This document shows, piece by piece, positions 43,887-52,201 of a DNA stretch of 64,000 nt (its first letter is position 1; each line of letters begins with the position of its first letter). Location of the stretch: the NCBI GenBank assembly GCA_030625685.1, contig DAOUQJ010000001.1:186001-250000 (forward strand), read 5' to 3'. Position numbers and translations under genes: made by a program. Under the pieces are notes generated by a model that saw only the letters and a program-made list of their open reading frames with translations, made no database searches and was not told where the DNA came from. Source of the DNA: Oscillospiraceae bacterium. Its GTDB lineage: Bacteria > Bacillota > Clostridia > Oscillospirales > Oscillospiraceae.

Positions 43887-45218
43887 TTACGCTTTCCTAA
43901 CTTCTTTTCCATATGGTTGCGTTGTCAAATAAAAAATCACAAGAAGAGAGGTCAAATATTCTGTCACACAGATGGGCAGCCACAAGCCAAACTCACCAAA
44001 AATTCTTGGGAATATGAGTAGCCCCAATAGCGTCAAAACCAAACTGCGTGCCGTTGCCAATATGATAGAAACAATGGGCTGATTGAGCGCTGTGTAATAC
44101 GAGGTGATGACCATATTAACCCCTACCACAGGAAAAACTACAGCATAGAATTTGAGCACATATGCCGCAAGTTCCACCGTTTGAAAATCCTTTACAAATA
44201 GCGATGCCATTTCTTTTCCAAAGAACATGGCACAAAGTCCAAGCGCCATGCCAATAGCAATGCTCAAGCCAAGCGCCAATCTTCGAATGCGACGCACTCG
44301 TTCAAGTTGCCCTGCACCAAAATTCACACTCAAAGGCGACTGAATGCCATCAGATACACCATAGAACATAAACGTAGCTACATTCAAAACCTGTAAGGCA
44401 ATGCCATAAGAGGCAACGCCCAATTCACCGATCACTGACAAAATGACGATATTATATATAATTCCAGTTGTGGCCACCGCTAAAATGCTGAGCATTTCAC
44501 TCGAGCCATTAAACAAGATGGCAACAATGCGTCGCATAGGAAAGTGAGGTTTTCGAATTTCCCAATAGTCTGAACGCAAAATGAACACAAAGAAAATGAC
44601 GGAAGGCACCAGTTGTGCGGTTCCCGTTGCCAAAGCAGCCCCTTTCATACCCCAACCAAAGATGACAATGAACACATAGTCGAGCACAATATTAATGAGC
44701 ATACCAATGACGGTGACAACAATGACAAGCACAGGCTTTTCATCCAGTCGCAAAAAAAACGAAAACACCATAGTACTGAGGAAAAACACAGAAAAAAAAC
44801 CGACATACAATAAATAATCAGACGCCAAGTTCGCCACTGTGCCAGTCAAATTCAGCACAGAGGGCACCCAGTTGTGTAATCCAACGATAATCCCCGTCAT
44901 ACAGATACCTGCGATGAGAATGAGGTAAAAGGTCAAACTAAAATATTCCTTACTGGTTTCATCATCCTTTGCCCCTTTGTGAATGCCCGCCAACGTCGAG
45001 CCCCCAATGCCAATCATAGGCGCAAAACTAATCATATAGCTCACAACAGGCATGATGAGCGTAATGGCTGTGATGGCTTCTTTGCCAATCACACGACCAA
45101 TGAATATCGTATCCACCAATGCGGCCACGTTCGTTGCCAACATGGCAAGCATCGCAGGAATGACATATTGTAAAAATATGCGTTTTTCACTTGTACTTAG
45201 TAAATCTAATTTTTTCAA
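43887..45218 (-). CDS. MATE-family efflux transporter
   Basis: The 443-residue protein has twelve hydrophobic segments in the MATE arrangement, with LVDTIFIGRVIGKEAITAIT near the N-terminus (about residues 34-53), SFAPMIGIGGSTLAGIHKGA, and the symmetric second half with GVSDGIQSPLSVNFGAGQLE. MATE proteins export cationic drugs or metabolites with Na+ or H+; the substrate is not predictable. It is followed by hprK on the same strand but 130 bases apart and probably independent. Confidence 0.93.
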   Translation of the reverse strand: MKKLDLLSTSEKRIFLQYVIPAMLAMLATNVAALVDTIFIGRVIGKEAITAITLIMPVVSYMISFAPMIGIGGSTLAGIHKGAKDDETSKEYFSLTFYLILIAGICMTGIIVGLHNWVPSVLNLTGTVANLASDYLLYVGFFSVFFLSTMVFSFFLRLDEKPVLVIVVTVIGMLINIVLDYVFIVIFGWGMKGAALATGTAQLVPSVIFFVFILRSDYWEIRKPHFPMRRIVAILFNGSSEMLSILAVATTGIIYNIVILSVIGELGVASYGIALQVLNVATFMFYGVSDGIQSPLSVNFGAGQLERVRRIRRLALGLSIAIGMALGLCAMFFGKEMASLFVKDFQTVELAAYVLKFYAVVFPVVGVNMVITSYYTALNQPIVSIILATARSLVLTLLGLLIFPRIFGEFGLWLPICVTEYLTSLLVIFYLTTQPYGKEVRKA

Positions 45219-45438
45219 AAAGAGCCCTCTCTCATACCTTAGTTTTCATTCTGTTTCTGTCATATTTAAATGCAATGCTATTTTCAAAACTCGCAAGATA
45301 TGTAAATCTATATTATATTTCATTATAAACCATCGTAAGACAACTATTCCAGTGTTTTATTAGCTTAGAACCTTTTTTGGAATTTCATCTATACTGTAGT
45401 GTGACAATAATAAGGCAAACTATCAAAAACGCGCACAC

Positions 45439-45488
45439 TTGACAGTATGCAATTTTTATGTTAACATTTGAACAAGTATTCAAATGTT
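45439..45488 (+). promoter_or_regulatory. Promoter overlapped by an ArsR/SmtB-type operator
   Basis: TTGACA (45439-45444), a 17-base spacer and TAACAT (45462-45467) form a promoter. A perfect dyad with 10-base arms (AACATTTGAA at 45463-45472 and TTCAAATGTT at 45479-45488) starts in the -10 box. It resembles the 12-2-12 operators of the CzrA/CadC group. Binding would block the promoter. Confidence 0.8.
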
Positions 45489-45504
45489 CAAATGGAGGAG
45501 TATT

Positions 45505-45822
45505 ATGGAACGCTGTGTAGAAGGAGCAACCCTAGTTGCAATGGAAGAGGAAGAAAGCCGAGATTTAAGTCTTTTATTCAAAATGTTCTCTGACCCATCC
45601 AGAATTAAAATACTTGCACTGCTAGAGGGCAAAGAGGTCTGTGTCAATCACATTTCCTCTACCTTGGGTATGTCAATTTCCGCAGTGTCTCAACAGTTGC
45701 GCCTTCTGCGCAATCAAAAACTTGTGCGTTATGTCAAAGACGGCAAACAGAGTTTTTACACCTTAGATGACGACCATGTCTCTACATTACTCAACGTTGC
45801 CCGTGAACATATCTCACACTAA
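45505..45822 (+). CDS. ArsR/SmtB-family zinc-type metalloregulator
   Basis: The 105-residue protein is a winged helix repressor with FSDPSRIKILALLEGKEVCV and ISAVSQQLRLLRNQKLVRYV. The alpha-5 metal site of the CzrA/SmtB type is complete: D89, H91, H102 and H105 with the exact spacing DxH-x10-HxxH. C4 and C46 could add an alpha-3N-like site, but the second cysteine of the ELCVCD motif is replaced by asparagine (VCVNHI). Zinc (or cobalt) release from DNA is therefore the best guess. The ATG at 45505 follows GGAGG. It is 11 bases from the permease gene and should control it. Confidence 0.93.
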   Translation: MERCVEGATLVAMEEEESRDLSLLFKMFSDPSRIKILALLEGKEVCVNHISSTLGMSISAVSQQLRLLRNQKLVRYVKDGKQSFYTLDDDHVSTLLNVAREHISH

Positions 45823-45833
45823 GGAGTGATTTT

Positions 45834-46973
45834 ATGATTCAGAAATTTTTCCACGAACTATATAACTTATCCATTGACATGGGTTTTTATATGGTCATCG
45901 GTCTTTTATTCGTCGCATTCTTCACAACATTTATGAAGAAAGAAACCATCGCCAAGCATTTAGGAAAAAATGACCTCACGTCCAGTGCCAAAGCAAGTCT
46001 CTTTGGAGTGCCACTTCCTCTTTGCTCTTGTGGTGTGGTGCCAACTGCAGTCTACTTAAAAGAAAATGGTGCGTCCAATGCAACCGTGACTTCGTTTCTC
46101 ATTTCCACACCGCAAACAGGGGTAGACTCCATCATCGCCACTTATGGTCTTATGGGAATTACCTTCGCGTGGTTTCGCCCCATAGCCGCCTTTATATCAG
46201 GCATTTTTGGTGGACTGCTCGTGAGTATCTTCGGCAAGCATGAGAACATACAACCGCAAGCACCGAGCTCGTGCAGTTGCTGCACCCATGCCAGTGCCGA
46301 AACAGATGCCTGTCATACTAATGTCGAAACAGAGACTCACTCCTGTTGTTCCTCAGACGGGCATGACCACAGCTCCGCCTCCTCTTCTCAAACAGTCATA
46401 GGAAAGCTCAAAGCCTCATTTCAATATGCCTTTGGCGACTTTTTAGCTGACATCAGCTTACACTTTCTGATTGGTCTTGTGATTGCCGCCATCATTTCTG
46501 TTGTCTTGCCAGCCGACTTTCTTGTGAATATGGGTCTCACTTCAGGCATTGTTGCTATGCTCGTGATGATTGTCATCGGTGCACCTATGTATATTTGCTC
46601 CACTGCGTCTATTCCCATTGCGCTTATGCTCATGAGCAAAGGGCTAAGCCCTGGCACTGCCTTTGTCTTTCTCTTTATGGGCCCCTTTACGAATATTGCG
46701 AGCCTTTCCGTCTTATCTAAGGTGCTCGGCAAAAAAATCACAGGGATTTATTTGTTTGCGGCTTCTGTTGCTTCTATCGTTATGGGTTATCTGCTTGACT
46801 TTTTGGTCACTGCCTACAGCTTACCTGTCATCACCCAAACCACCAATCATATGATGGGACACGGTGGTGCAACATGGTTTAAAGTCGTGGTTGCTGGTGC
46901 ATTCATGCTGCTTGTTCTTTATCATTTGATTATGCATTTAAGAAATAAACGAATGGCAAATCTTTCTATGTAA
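45834..46973 (+). CDS. SO_0444-type Cu/Zn efflux permease
   Basis: The 379-residue permease has two membrane halves joined by a soluble cysteine/histidine-rich loop (about residues 143-182, with SCSCCTH, ACHT, HSCCSSDGHDH). The hallmarks are GVPLPLCSCGVVPTA (about 62-76) and GAPMYICSTASIPIALML in the second half. The SO_0444 family exports copper or zinc; the upstream alpha-5-site regulator favours zinc. AAGGAG lies before the ATG. Confidence 0.9.
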   Translation: MIQKFFHELYNLSIDMGFYMVIGLLFVAFFTTFMKKETIAKHLGKNDLTSSAKASLFGVPLPLCSCGVVPTAVYLKENGASNATVTSFLISTPQTGVDSIIATYGLMGITFAWFRPIAAFISGIFGGLLVSIFGKHENIQPQAPSSCSCCTHASAETDACHTNVETETHSCCSSDGHDHSSASSSQTVIGKLKASFQYAFGDFLADISLHFLIGLVIAAIISVVLPADFLVNMGLTSGIVAMLVMIVIGAPMYICSTASIPIALMLMSKGLSPGTAFVFLFMGPFTNIASLSVLSKVLGKKITGIYLFAASVASIVMGYLLDFLVTAYSLPVITQTTNHMMGHGGATWFKVVVAGAFMLLVLYHLIMHLRNKRMANLSM

Positions 46974-46993
46974 CAACATTTCTAAATAAAAAA

Positions 46994-47025
46994 GCCCTCC
47001 CAGCGAACACTGTCGCTTAGAGGGC
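46994..47025. terminator. Bidirectional terminator between permease and CDF genes
   Basis: GCCCTC and GAGGGC outer arms with an inner AGCG/CGCT stem lie between AAAAAA and TTTTTTT runs, so it works in both directions. Confidence 0.85.
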
Positions 47026-47030
47026 TTTTT

Positions 47031-47906
47031 TTATTCTTCATCGTTTGGCTCCACGCAAACGGTAATATCTGCAATGTTTTCATTATAGTCCTTGGCTTTA
47101 TGCTTAATTTCCTGCGTTAAGCTGTGCGCCTTTCTCACATTCATATCTCCAGCTACTTTGATGTGCATTTCCACATAGTATAAATTCCCCACTTTTCGCA
47201 CCAGAATATGATGTGGATCTTGAATTTCCTCATGCTCGTTGGCGAGTCGTTCCAATTCTTTTGTGATATAGTCATAAATCTGTGTTTCCATCATCTCTTG
47301 AATGCAGGGCCAAATGATATCCCAACTTGCCTTGAGTAGGAATAAAGCAATAATGATGGTCGCAATGCTGTCAACAAAGTAAAGTTCCTCAGATATTCGT
47401 GTGAGTATAAATGCAATGATAACAGGCACTGAGCTCAGTGCATCTGTTCTGTGATGCCAAGCATTGGCGATAAGTCCCCTGCTTGCTATCTGTTTTCCTT
47501 TTCGATATGTCCATCGATATAGTATTTCTTTTGAAACAACCGATAAAACAGCAGCAAAAAGCACAATCATGGTCGGTCTTCTCACCACTTGGTGATAAAT
47601 GTTCATGATTCCCATTTTCATGAATTCAATGCCTGTCATGAGCAAAATGATCCCAATGCCAATACTCACAAAGGTCTCTATCCGTCCATGCCCATATGGA
47701 TGCTCTTTGTCTGGCGCAGCATGCCAATATTTTGATCCCCAAATGATAGATATATCTGAAATCAAATCAGAAAAACTGTGTATACCATCTGCTATGAGCG
47801 CCTGACTAAAGCCAACAATCCCAGCCGTGATTTTCAGCACTGCCAAAAGAATGTTGACAATTGCACCGACGATGGTATATCTTTGCACATCTCGTACTTC
47901 TTGCAC
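47031..47906 (-). CDS. Cation diffusion facilitator (CDF) transporter
   Basis: The 291-residue protein has six membrane segments and a C-terminal cytoplasmic domain. The metal site HxxxD pairs are seen as HSFSDLISD (about residues 43-51) and HHRTDALSS (about 151-159), and EHPYGHGRIET is conserved. This pattern fits zinc, iron or manganese export. The start is GTG at 47906 with AGGA five bases upstream. It converges on the zinc-type ArsR/permease unit, so both may serve metal resistance. Confidence 0.92.
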   Translation of the reverse strand: MQEVRDVQRYTIVGAIVNILLAVLKITAGIVGFSQALIADGIHSFSDLISDISIIWGSKYWHAAPDKEHPYGHGRIETFVSIGIGIILLMTGIEFMKMGIMNIYHQVVRRPTMIVLFAAVLSVVSKEILYRWTYRKGKQIASRGLIANAWHHRTDALSSVPVIIAFILTRISEELYFVDSIATIIIALFLLKASWDIIWPCIQEMMETQIYDYITKELERLANEHEEIQDPHHILVRKVGNLYYVEMHIKVAGDMNVRKAHSLTQEIKHKAKDYNENIADITVCVEPNDEE

Positions 47907-48177
47907 AATTTCCTACCTTTCGTTTCATCCACACCATAAATTGTGGTTTGCTTCCACTTCATTCCAATCATTGTACCGTCTAGCGCTTGTCTTTGTCAAG
48001 TTTGGCCCAATGTTTGCCTGCGTCAACTTTTGTCTGTCTATGTCATAGAAGAAAAAATGGTCAAATGGTCAGAGAAACCGACACCGGAATCCCATTCCAG
48101 TGTCGGTTCATTTCGTTTTTTACACGCAAACAAGTTGCACTCACATATCCTTGAATGAAACCTGCCTCTGCGTCACG

Positions 48178-48900
48178 TTAATCTAAAAGACCTAAGCGGT
48201 CTAGCATCACCACAACTTCTTGCCGTGTGGCAAACGATTTTGGTCGTGTGCCATCTACAATCCCCTGTTCGGAGGCTTTTTCCCAAGCGCTTTTTGCCCA
48301 GTCATCTGGTAAATCTTCTTCCCCACTGTATGGCACGCCAAAATAATGACAGACACCCATGACCGTAGAAACCGCCAAGGTATTACGATACCCCTCTGAT
48401 TTGAGCAGTTCCACTTCCACTTTGTTGGTGTGAAAACCATATTCAATGAGACAAGCGGGCGCATAGGTCTTTCGCAAAACAGTAAAGCCGTCGTTGTGCA
48501 CGATGCCAGTGTCAATGATTTCGACTCCATTTTCTGCAAGCGATTTGACAAGTGCTTTTGCAGCCACATTTCGTTTTGCTTCCATTGGTGGCGCCAAAGT
48601 GAACACCAATAGCCCTGAGACTTCACTCCAACCATCCCCACCCGTGGCATTTGAATGCAAGGATAAAAAGAGGTCAGAGTCATTTTCATTGCTGATATTG
48701 GCACGTTCTGTCAAACTTGGCTTTTCGTTTTCGTGGCGTGTCACGACGACCGAAAAGCCCTCCGCTTCCAATCGCCAAGCCAGCCTTTGCGTCATATCCC
48801 AAGTAAATTCTGCTTCTCGATACGTGCCATCCGGCGATCCATTCACAGTATCTGGACCATGCCCAGGGTCAAGACAAATGGTCGCAATGGTTTTGTTCAT
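48178..48900 (-). CDS. N-acetylmuramoyl-L-alanine amidase with a C-terminal SLH-like segment
   Basis: The 240-residue protein has the Amidase_3 fold, which cleaves the bond between muramic acid and the stem peptide: the zinc ligand region ICLDPGHGPDTVNG, a glutamate in YREAEFTWDMTQRLAWRLE, SDLFLSLHSNATGG and the catalytic LIEYGFHTNKVEVELL. A single SLH-like repeat (WAKSAWEKASEQGIVDGTRP and RQEVVVMLDRLGLL) ends the protein. It has no signal peptide, as in phage endolysins. The ATG at 48900 follows GGAAGGAG and the longer frame is rejected. Confidence 0.9.
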   Translation of the reverse strand: MNKTIATICLDPGHGPDTVNGSPDGTYREAEFTWDMTQRLAWRLEAEGFSVVVTRHENEKPSLTERANISNENDSDLFLSLHSNATGGDGWSEVSGLLVFTLAPPMEAKRNVAAKALVKSLAENGVEIIDTGIVHNDGFTVLRKTYAPACLIEYGFHTNKVEVELLKSEGYRNTLAVSTVMGVCHYFGVPYSGEEDLPDDWAKSAWEKASEQGIVDGTRPKSFATRQEVVVMLDRLGLLD

Positions 48901-48986
48901 ACCTGGTCTCCTTCCAAAAGCAATACTACTCACTCACCTCGCCCGAAACGTCCTATCTTAGTAAAAGAATTCCGATGTTTTATTTT

Positions 48987-49520
48987 CTACTGCGCACTTT
49001 GGTCAATAAAAATCGGAAGTTCGGGTGGAAAGAGCGTAAAGAGCGTAAAGACTCCCAACACCATCATCATAAAGAGCACAGCGAAGGTATATGATCCCCG
49101 TTTTCCATATCGATAGACATGAAACCCCAAAAGCTGCCCCACAAGAAACGCAATGAATAAAATGGCTATGTCTGCCCAAATTCGCTCTATTCCAAACGCT
49201 CCGGTATAAAAATAATAAAGCAAGGGAATGAGTGCAAGGGAAACAAATAGCGACACAGCCGCTCCAGTAAACCAGCGGTCTTTGTCAATCTTCTCTTTTT
49301 TCCCCCTCCATATGTAGTATATGCTCCACCATAGAATCGTGGGCAGCACCACCATTTTCATGTGTTCCCACACACTCTCATTCACAGGTGCAATGAGAGA
49401 AACCAAAAAGTTTTCTCCCGATAATTCATAAGCAAAATGCAAAAAAGAACCCATCAGAAAAAGTACTGGCACCCCAATGAGAATCATCCAACGACTTTGT
49501 CGTTTCATATCATTGTTCAT
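48987..49520 (-). CDS. DUF6512-family membrane protein
   Basis: The 177-residue protein has five membrane segments and the family pattern GSFLHFAYELSGENFLVSLI, then PVNESVWEHMKMVVLPTILW (about residues 44-63). The HxxYE and NESxWEH residues are conserved and probably face the membrane. Function is unknown. The ATG at 49520 has GAGGTGAT upstream; the longer frame to 49589 is rejected. It is divergent from the polyamine operon. Confidence 0.82.
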   Translation of the reverse strand: MNNDMKRQSRWMILIGVPVLFLMGSFLHFAYELSGENFLVSLIAPVNESVWEHMKMVVLPTILWWSIYYIWRGKKEKIDKDRWFTGAAVSLFVSLALIPLLYYFYTGAFGIERIWADIAILFIAFLVGQLLGFHVYRYGKRGSYTFAVLFMMMVLGVFTLFTLFPPELPIFIDQSAQ

Positions 49521-49613
49521 CACAATCACCTCAAGCCTTTCTCTATAGAATATGTAGAAACAATCACAGCTTATGTATCTACGTTTCAATTTCTAAAAAT
49601 ATGGCAATCTGAC

Positions 49614-49642
49614 TTGACGCTTCCCTTGATTTTTGCTATAAT
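49614..49642 (+). promoter_or_regulatory. Sigma-A promoter of the polyamine operon
   Basis: TTGACG (49614-49619), a 17-base spacer and a perfect TATAAT (49637-49642) lie about 330 bases before speD. Transcription should start near 49650, well before the structured leader. Confidence 0.88.
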
Positions 49643-49649
49643 ACGTGCA

Positions 49650-49950
49650 GTTTCTTGTCACAACATAAGAACTACTTGACCGCTTCACAATGAAGCTAAG
49701 GCCATACGGACAGCCGGGTCAACTGCCGATTGGGTGTAGATCACCCTTATTGATTGCACATATGTGCAACTTTTATAAGTTGGTTACTTCATAACCGAAA
49801 TGTGTACCAGATGCACAGCTTGTGAAACGGTCAATAAGTGTAGAATGTAGTTCTAGCTTTATTAAGCATTTGTCTCAAGATATTATTGAAACATTTACAT
49901 CTCCATTGACTAATTCATGCATTGTGGTATACCACAATGCTTTTTTGTTT
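49650..49950 (+). ncRNA. Structured leader of the speD operon, candidate riboswitch
   Basis: The leader between the promoter and speD forms a closed multi-branch structure. Two 15-base arms (49676-49690 and 49820-49834) pair with one C-A mismatch. Inside are GGGTG-TAGAT-CACCC, the perfect dyad TTGCAC-ATAT-GTGCAA and GGTTA-CTTCA-TAACC. The 5' arm can instead fold locally (TTGACC with GGTCAA at 49717-49722, GCTTCA with TGAAGC). CACAATG in that arm is also complementary to CATTGTG in the terminator. These exclusive pairings suit a switch. I recognise no known class. The ligand would plausibly be a polyamine, S-adenosylmethionine or a related compound; this is inferred. Confidence 0.6.
49919..49946 (+). 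terminator. Intrinsic terminator just before speD
   Basis: Perfect 11-base arms (GCATTGTGGTA and TACCACAATGC, 49919-49940) are followed by TTTTTTGTTT. The speD ribosome binding site begins only eight bases past this T-run, so termination here would shut off the whole operon. Confidence 0.9.
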
Positions 49951-49968
49951 TCTAGGAGGTATCATAGT

Positions 49969-50700
49969 ATGCAAGAAAAAATGCAACTATATGGATTTAA
50001 CAATTTAACAAAGTCTTTGAGCTTTAATATATATGATGTGTGCTACGCCAAAACTCAGCGAGAACAAAAAGACTATATTGCCTACATCGATGAGCAATAT
50101 AACTCAGAACGGCTGACCAATATTCTTTATAAACTCACCGAAATGATTGGCGCCACTGTACTTAACGTCTCAAAACAAGACTATGAGCCACAAGGGGCAA
50201 GTGTCACATTTTTGATTGCCGAAGAGAGCATGCTCGACAGTCGCAGTGGCGATACTGTGGTTGCTCACTTGGATAAAAGCCATGTGACGGTGCATACTTA
50301 TCCTGAGTATCACCCTGAAAACTCGATTGCCACCTTCCGTGTTGACATCGACATTGCTACATGTGGTGAAATCACACCGCTTTCTACCTTAGACTTTCTG
50401 CTCGGCAGTTTTGATTCAGACATCATCACCCTTGATTATAAAGTGAGAGGCTTCACCCGTGACCTAAATGGCAAAAAACTCTTTTTAGATCATCACATCA
50501 CGTCCATTCAAGACTATATTCATCCAAGCACCTTAGAAAAATACGACTCCATCGACGTGAACGTGTATCAGTCAAATATCTTTCACACCAAAATGCTCAT
50601 CAAAGAAGTGGATTTGCAAAACTATCTCTTCAACACCGATGTGTATGAATTACCACCTCGTCAGCGCCTTTCTATCACCGAGAGCTACGCCGTGAAATGA
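49969..50700 (+). CDS. speD: S-adenosylmethionine decarboxylase proenzyme (E. coli-type), C-terminus frameshifted
   Basis: SpeD makes decarboxy-SAM, the aminopropyl donor for spermidine. The 243-residue protein closely follows the E. coli type: LYGFNNLTKSLSFNIYDVCY, IGATVLNVSKQDYEPQGASV, the self-processing serine in VVAHLDKSHVTVHTYPEYHP and VDIDIATCGEITPLSTLDF, then VYQSNIFHTKMLIKEVDL. The ATG at 49969 has AGGAGG eight bases upstream; the longer frame from 49822 reads leader RNA. The usual end, LxxEMxEIxxG, is found as REMIEIFSGTNVY just past the stop in another frame, so one base seems lost near 50680. Confidence 0.95.
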   Translation: MQEKMQLYGFNNLTKSLSFNIYDVCYAKTQREQKDYIAYIDEQYNSERLTNILYKLTEMIGATVLNVSKQDYEPQGASVTFLIAEESMLDSRSGDTVVAHLDKSHVTVHTYPEYHPENSIATFRVDIDIATCGEITPLSTLDFLLGSFDSDIITLDYKVRGFTRDLNGKKLFLDHHITSIQDYIHPSTLEKYDSIDVNVYQSNIFHTKMLIKEVDLQNYLFNTDVYELPPRQRLSITESYAVK

Positions 50701-50749
50701 TTGAAATCTTCAGTGGAACAAACGTCTATTAGGAAAAGGAGGTTACCTA

Positions 50750-52201
50750 TTGCATAATCAGTCCAAAGCTCCCATCTATGATGCACTCATACAGTTTGAT
50801 CAAATGCGCATCGTTCCCTTTGATGTGCCAGGACATAAACGCGGTAAGGGAAATCCTGCCCTTGTCGACTTTTTGGGTAGTGCCTGCCTATCTGTTGATG
50901 TCAATTCCATGAAACCGCTCGACAATCTCTGCCATCCTGTCTCTGTCATCAAAGAGGCAGAAGAAATTGCAGCCGAAGCCTTTCGCGCAAATCATGCTTT
51001 TTTCATGGTCGGAGGCACAACCTCTTCCGTACAAGCCATGATTTTGTCCGTTGTCGGTCGTGGCGATAAAATCATCTTGCCCCGCAACGTGCATCGCAGC
51101 GTCATCAATGCCCTCATTTTGTGTGGCGCAACCCCAGTTTATATCAATCCGCAAACCAACGAGACCCTTGGCATTTCTCTTGGGATGTCACTATCTGATG
51201 TACAAAAAGCAATCCATGAACACCAAGATGCCAAGGCGGTCTTTGTCAATAATCCCACCTATTACGGCATCTGCTCGAATCTCAAAGACATCACAGACCT
51301 TGCCCATCTAAACAACATGAAAGTGCTCGTGGATGAAGCGCATGGCACACACTTTTATTTTGGAGAAAACATGCCAACAGCCGCCATGGACGCAGGCGCG
51401 GACTTCGCCTCCGTCAGCATGCATAAGTCAGGCGGTTCTTTGACGCAAAGCTCCATTTTACTCTGCGGAAAAAACGTCAATGCCGACTATGTGCGCCAAG
51501 TCATCAACCTCACACAGACCACAAGCGCCTCTTACCTTCTCATGTCAAGTTTGGACATTTCTAGGCGAAATCTTGCCCTAAGTGGCAAAGAGATTTTTAG
51601 ACAAGTGACCGATTTGACGCGCTACGCCAGAGAAGAAATCAATTTAATCGGCGACTATTATGCCTACGCCAAAGAGCTCATAAACGGCGACAGCATTTTC
51701 GACTTTGACGAAACAAAGCTCTCAGTTAACACGCTTTCTCTTGGACTTGCCGGCATTGAAGTTTACGATCTGCTCCGAGATGAATACGACATTCAAATTG
51801 AGTTTGGCGATTTGGGCAACATCTTGGCCTACGTCTCCGTTGGAGACTCACATAAAAACATCGAGCGTTTGATTGGCGCCCTTTCAGAAGTAAAACGCAT
51901 CTATAAACGCGAGAAAAACACGCTCATGACGCATGAATACATCTCCCCTCTTGTCTCCATGCCACCACAGCAAGCCTTCTATTCCAAAAAAGAAAGTGTT
52001 CCACTTAAAAAAGCAGTTGGACACATCTGCTGTGAGTTTGTCATGGCCTACCCTCCTGGCATCCCCATTTTAGCTCCAGGCGAAACCGTAACAAAAGAAA
52101 TCATTGACTACATCGCCTATGCCAAAGAAAAAGACTGCTCCCTCACAGGACCAGAAGACATGGACGTCAATCACCTCAACATATGGAAAGGAGATTACTA
52201 A
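50750..52201 (+). CDS. speA: Arginine decarboxylase of the B. subtilis SpeA type
   Basis: This fold-type I PLP enzyme (483 residues) belongs to the Orn/Lys/Arg decarboxylase group, and with speB after it most likely makes agmatine from arginine. It has VPFDVPGHKRGKGNPALVDF near the start, FFMVGGTTSSVQAMILSVVG, the aspartate in MKVLVDEAHGTHFYFGE and the PLP lysine in SVSMHKSGGSLTQSS (about residue 225). The TTG at 50750 has AAGGAGG eight bases upstream. It overlaps speE by one base. A lysine or ornithine preference cannot be excluded from sequence. Confidence 0.92.
   Translation: MHNQSKAPIYDALIQFDQMRIVPFDVPGHKRGKGNPALVDFLGSACLSVDVNSMKPLDNLCHPVSVIKEAEEIAAEAFRANHAFFMVGGTTSSVQAMILSVVGRGDKIILPRNVHRSVINALILCGATPVYINPQTNETLGISLGMSLSDVQKAIHEHQDAKAVFVNNPTYYGICSNLKDITDLAHLNNMKVLVDEAHGTHFYFGENMPTAAMDAGADFASVSMHKSGGSLTQSSILLCGKNVNADYVRQVINLTQTTSASYLLMSSLDISRRNLALSGKEIFRQVTDLTRYAREEINLIGDYYAYAKELINGDSIFDFDETKLSVNTLSLGLAGIEVYDLLRDEYDIQIEFGDLGNILAYVSVGDSHKNIERLIGALSEVKRIYKREKNTLMTHEYISPLVSMPPQQAFYSKKESVPLKKAVGHICCEFVMAYPPGIPILAPGETVTKEIIDYIAYAKEKDCSLTGPEDMDVNHLNIWKGDY

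Noticed and set aside
48077-48110. Hairpin ACCGACAC...GTGTCGGT as a terminator
   Set aside because: The stem is good but no proper T-run follows on either strand; left unassigned.
49650-49950. Assignment of the speD leader to a known SAM or guanidine riboswitch
   Set aside because: I could not find the conserved cores of these classes by eye, so I left it unclassified.
49822-49968. N-terminal extension of SpeD from a GTG at 49822
   Set aside because: This stretch is the leader RNA with the P1 arm and the terminator, the encoded residues do not resemble SpeD, and a strong AGGAGG sits before the ATG at 49969.
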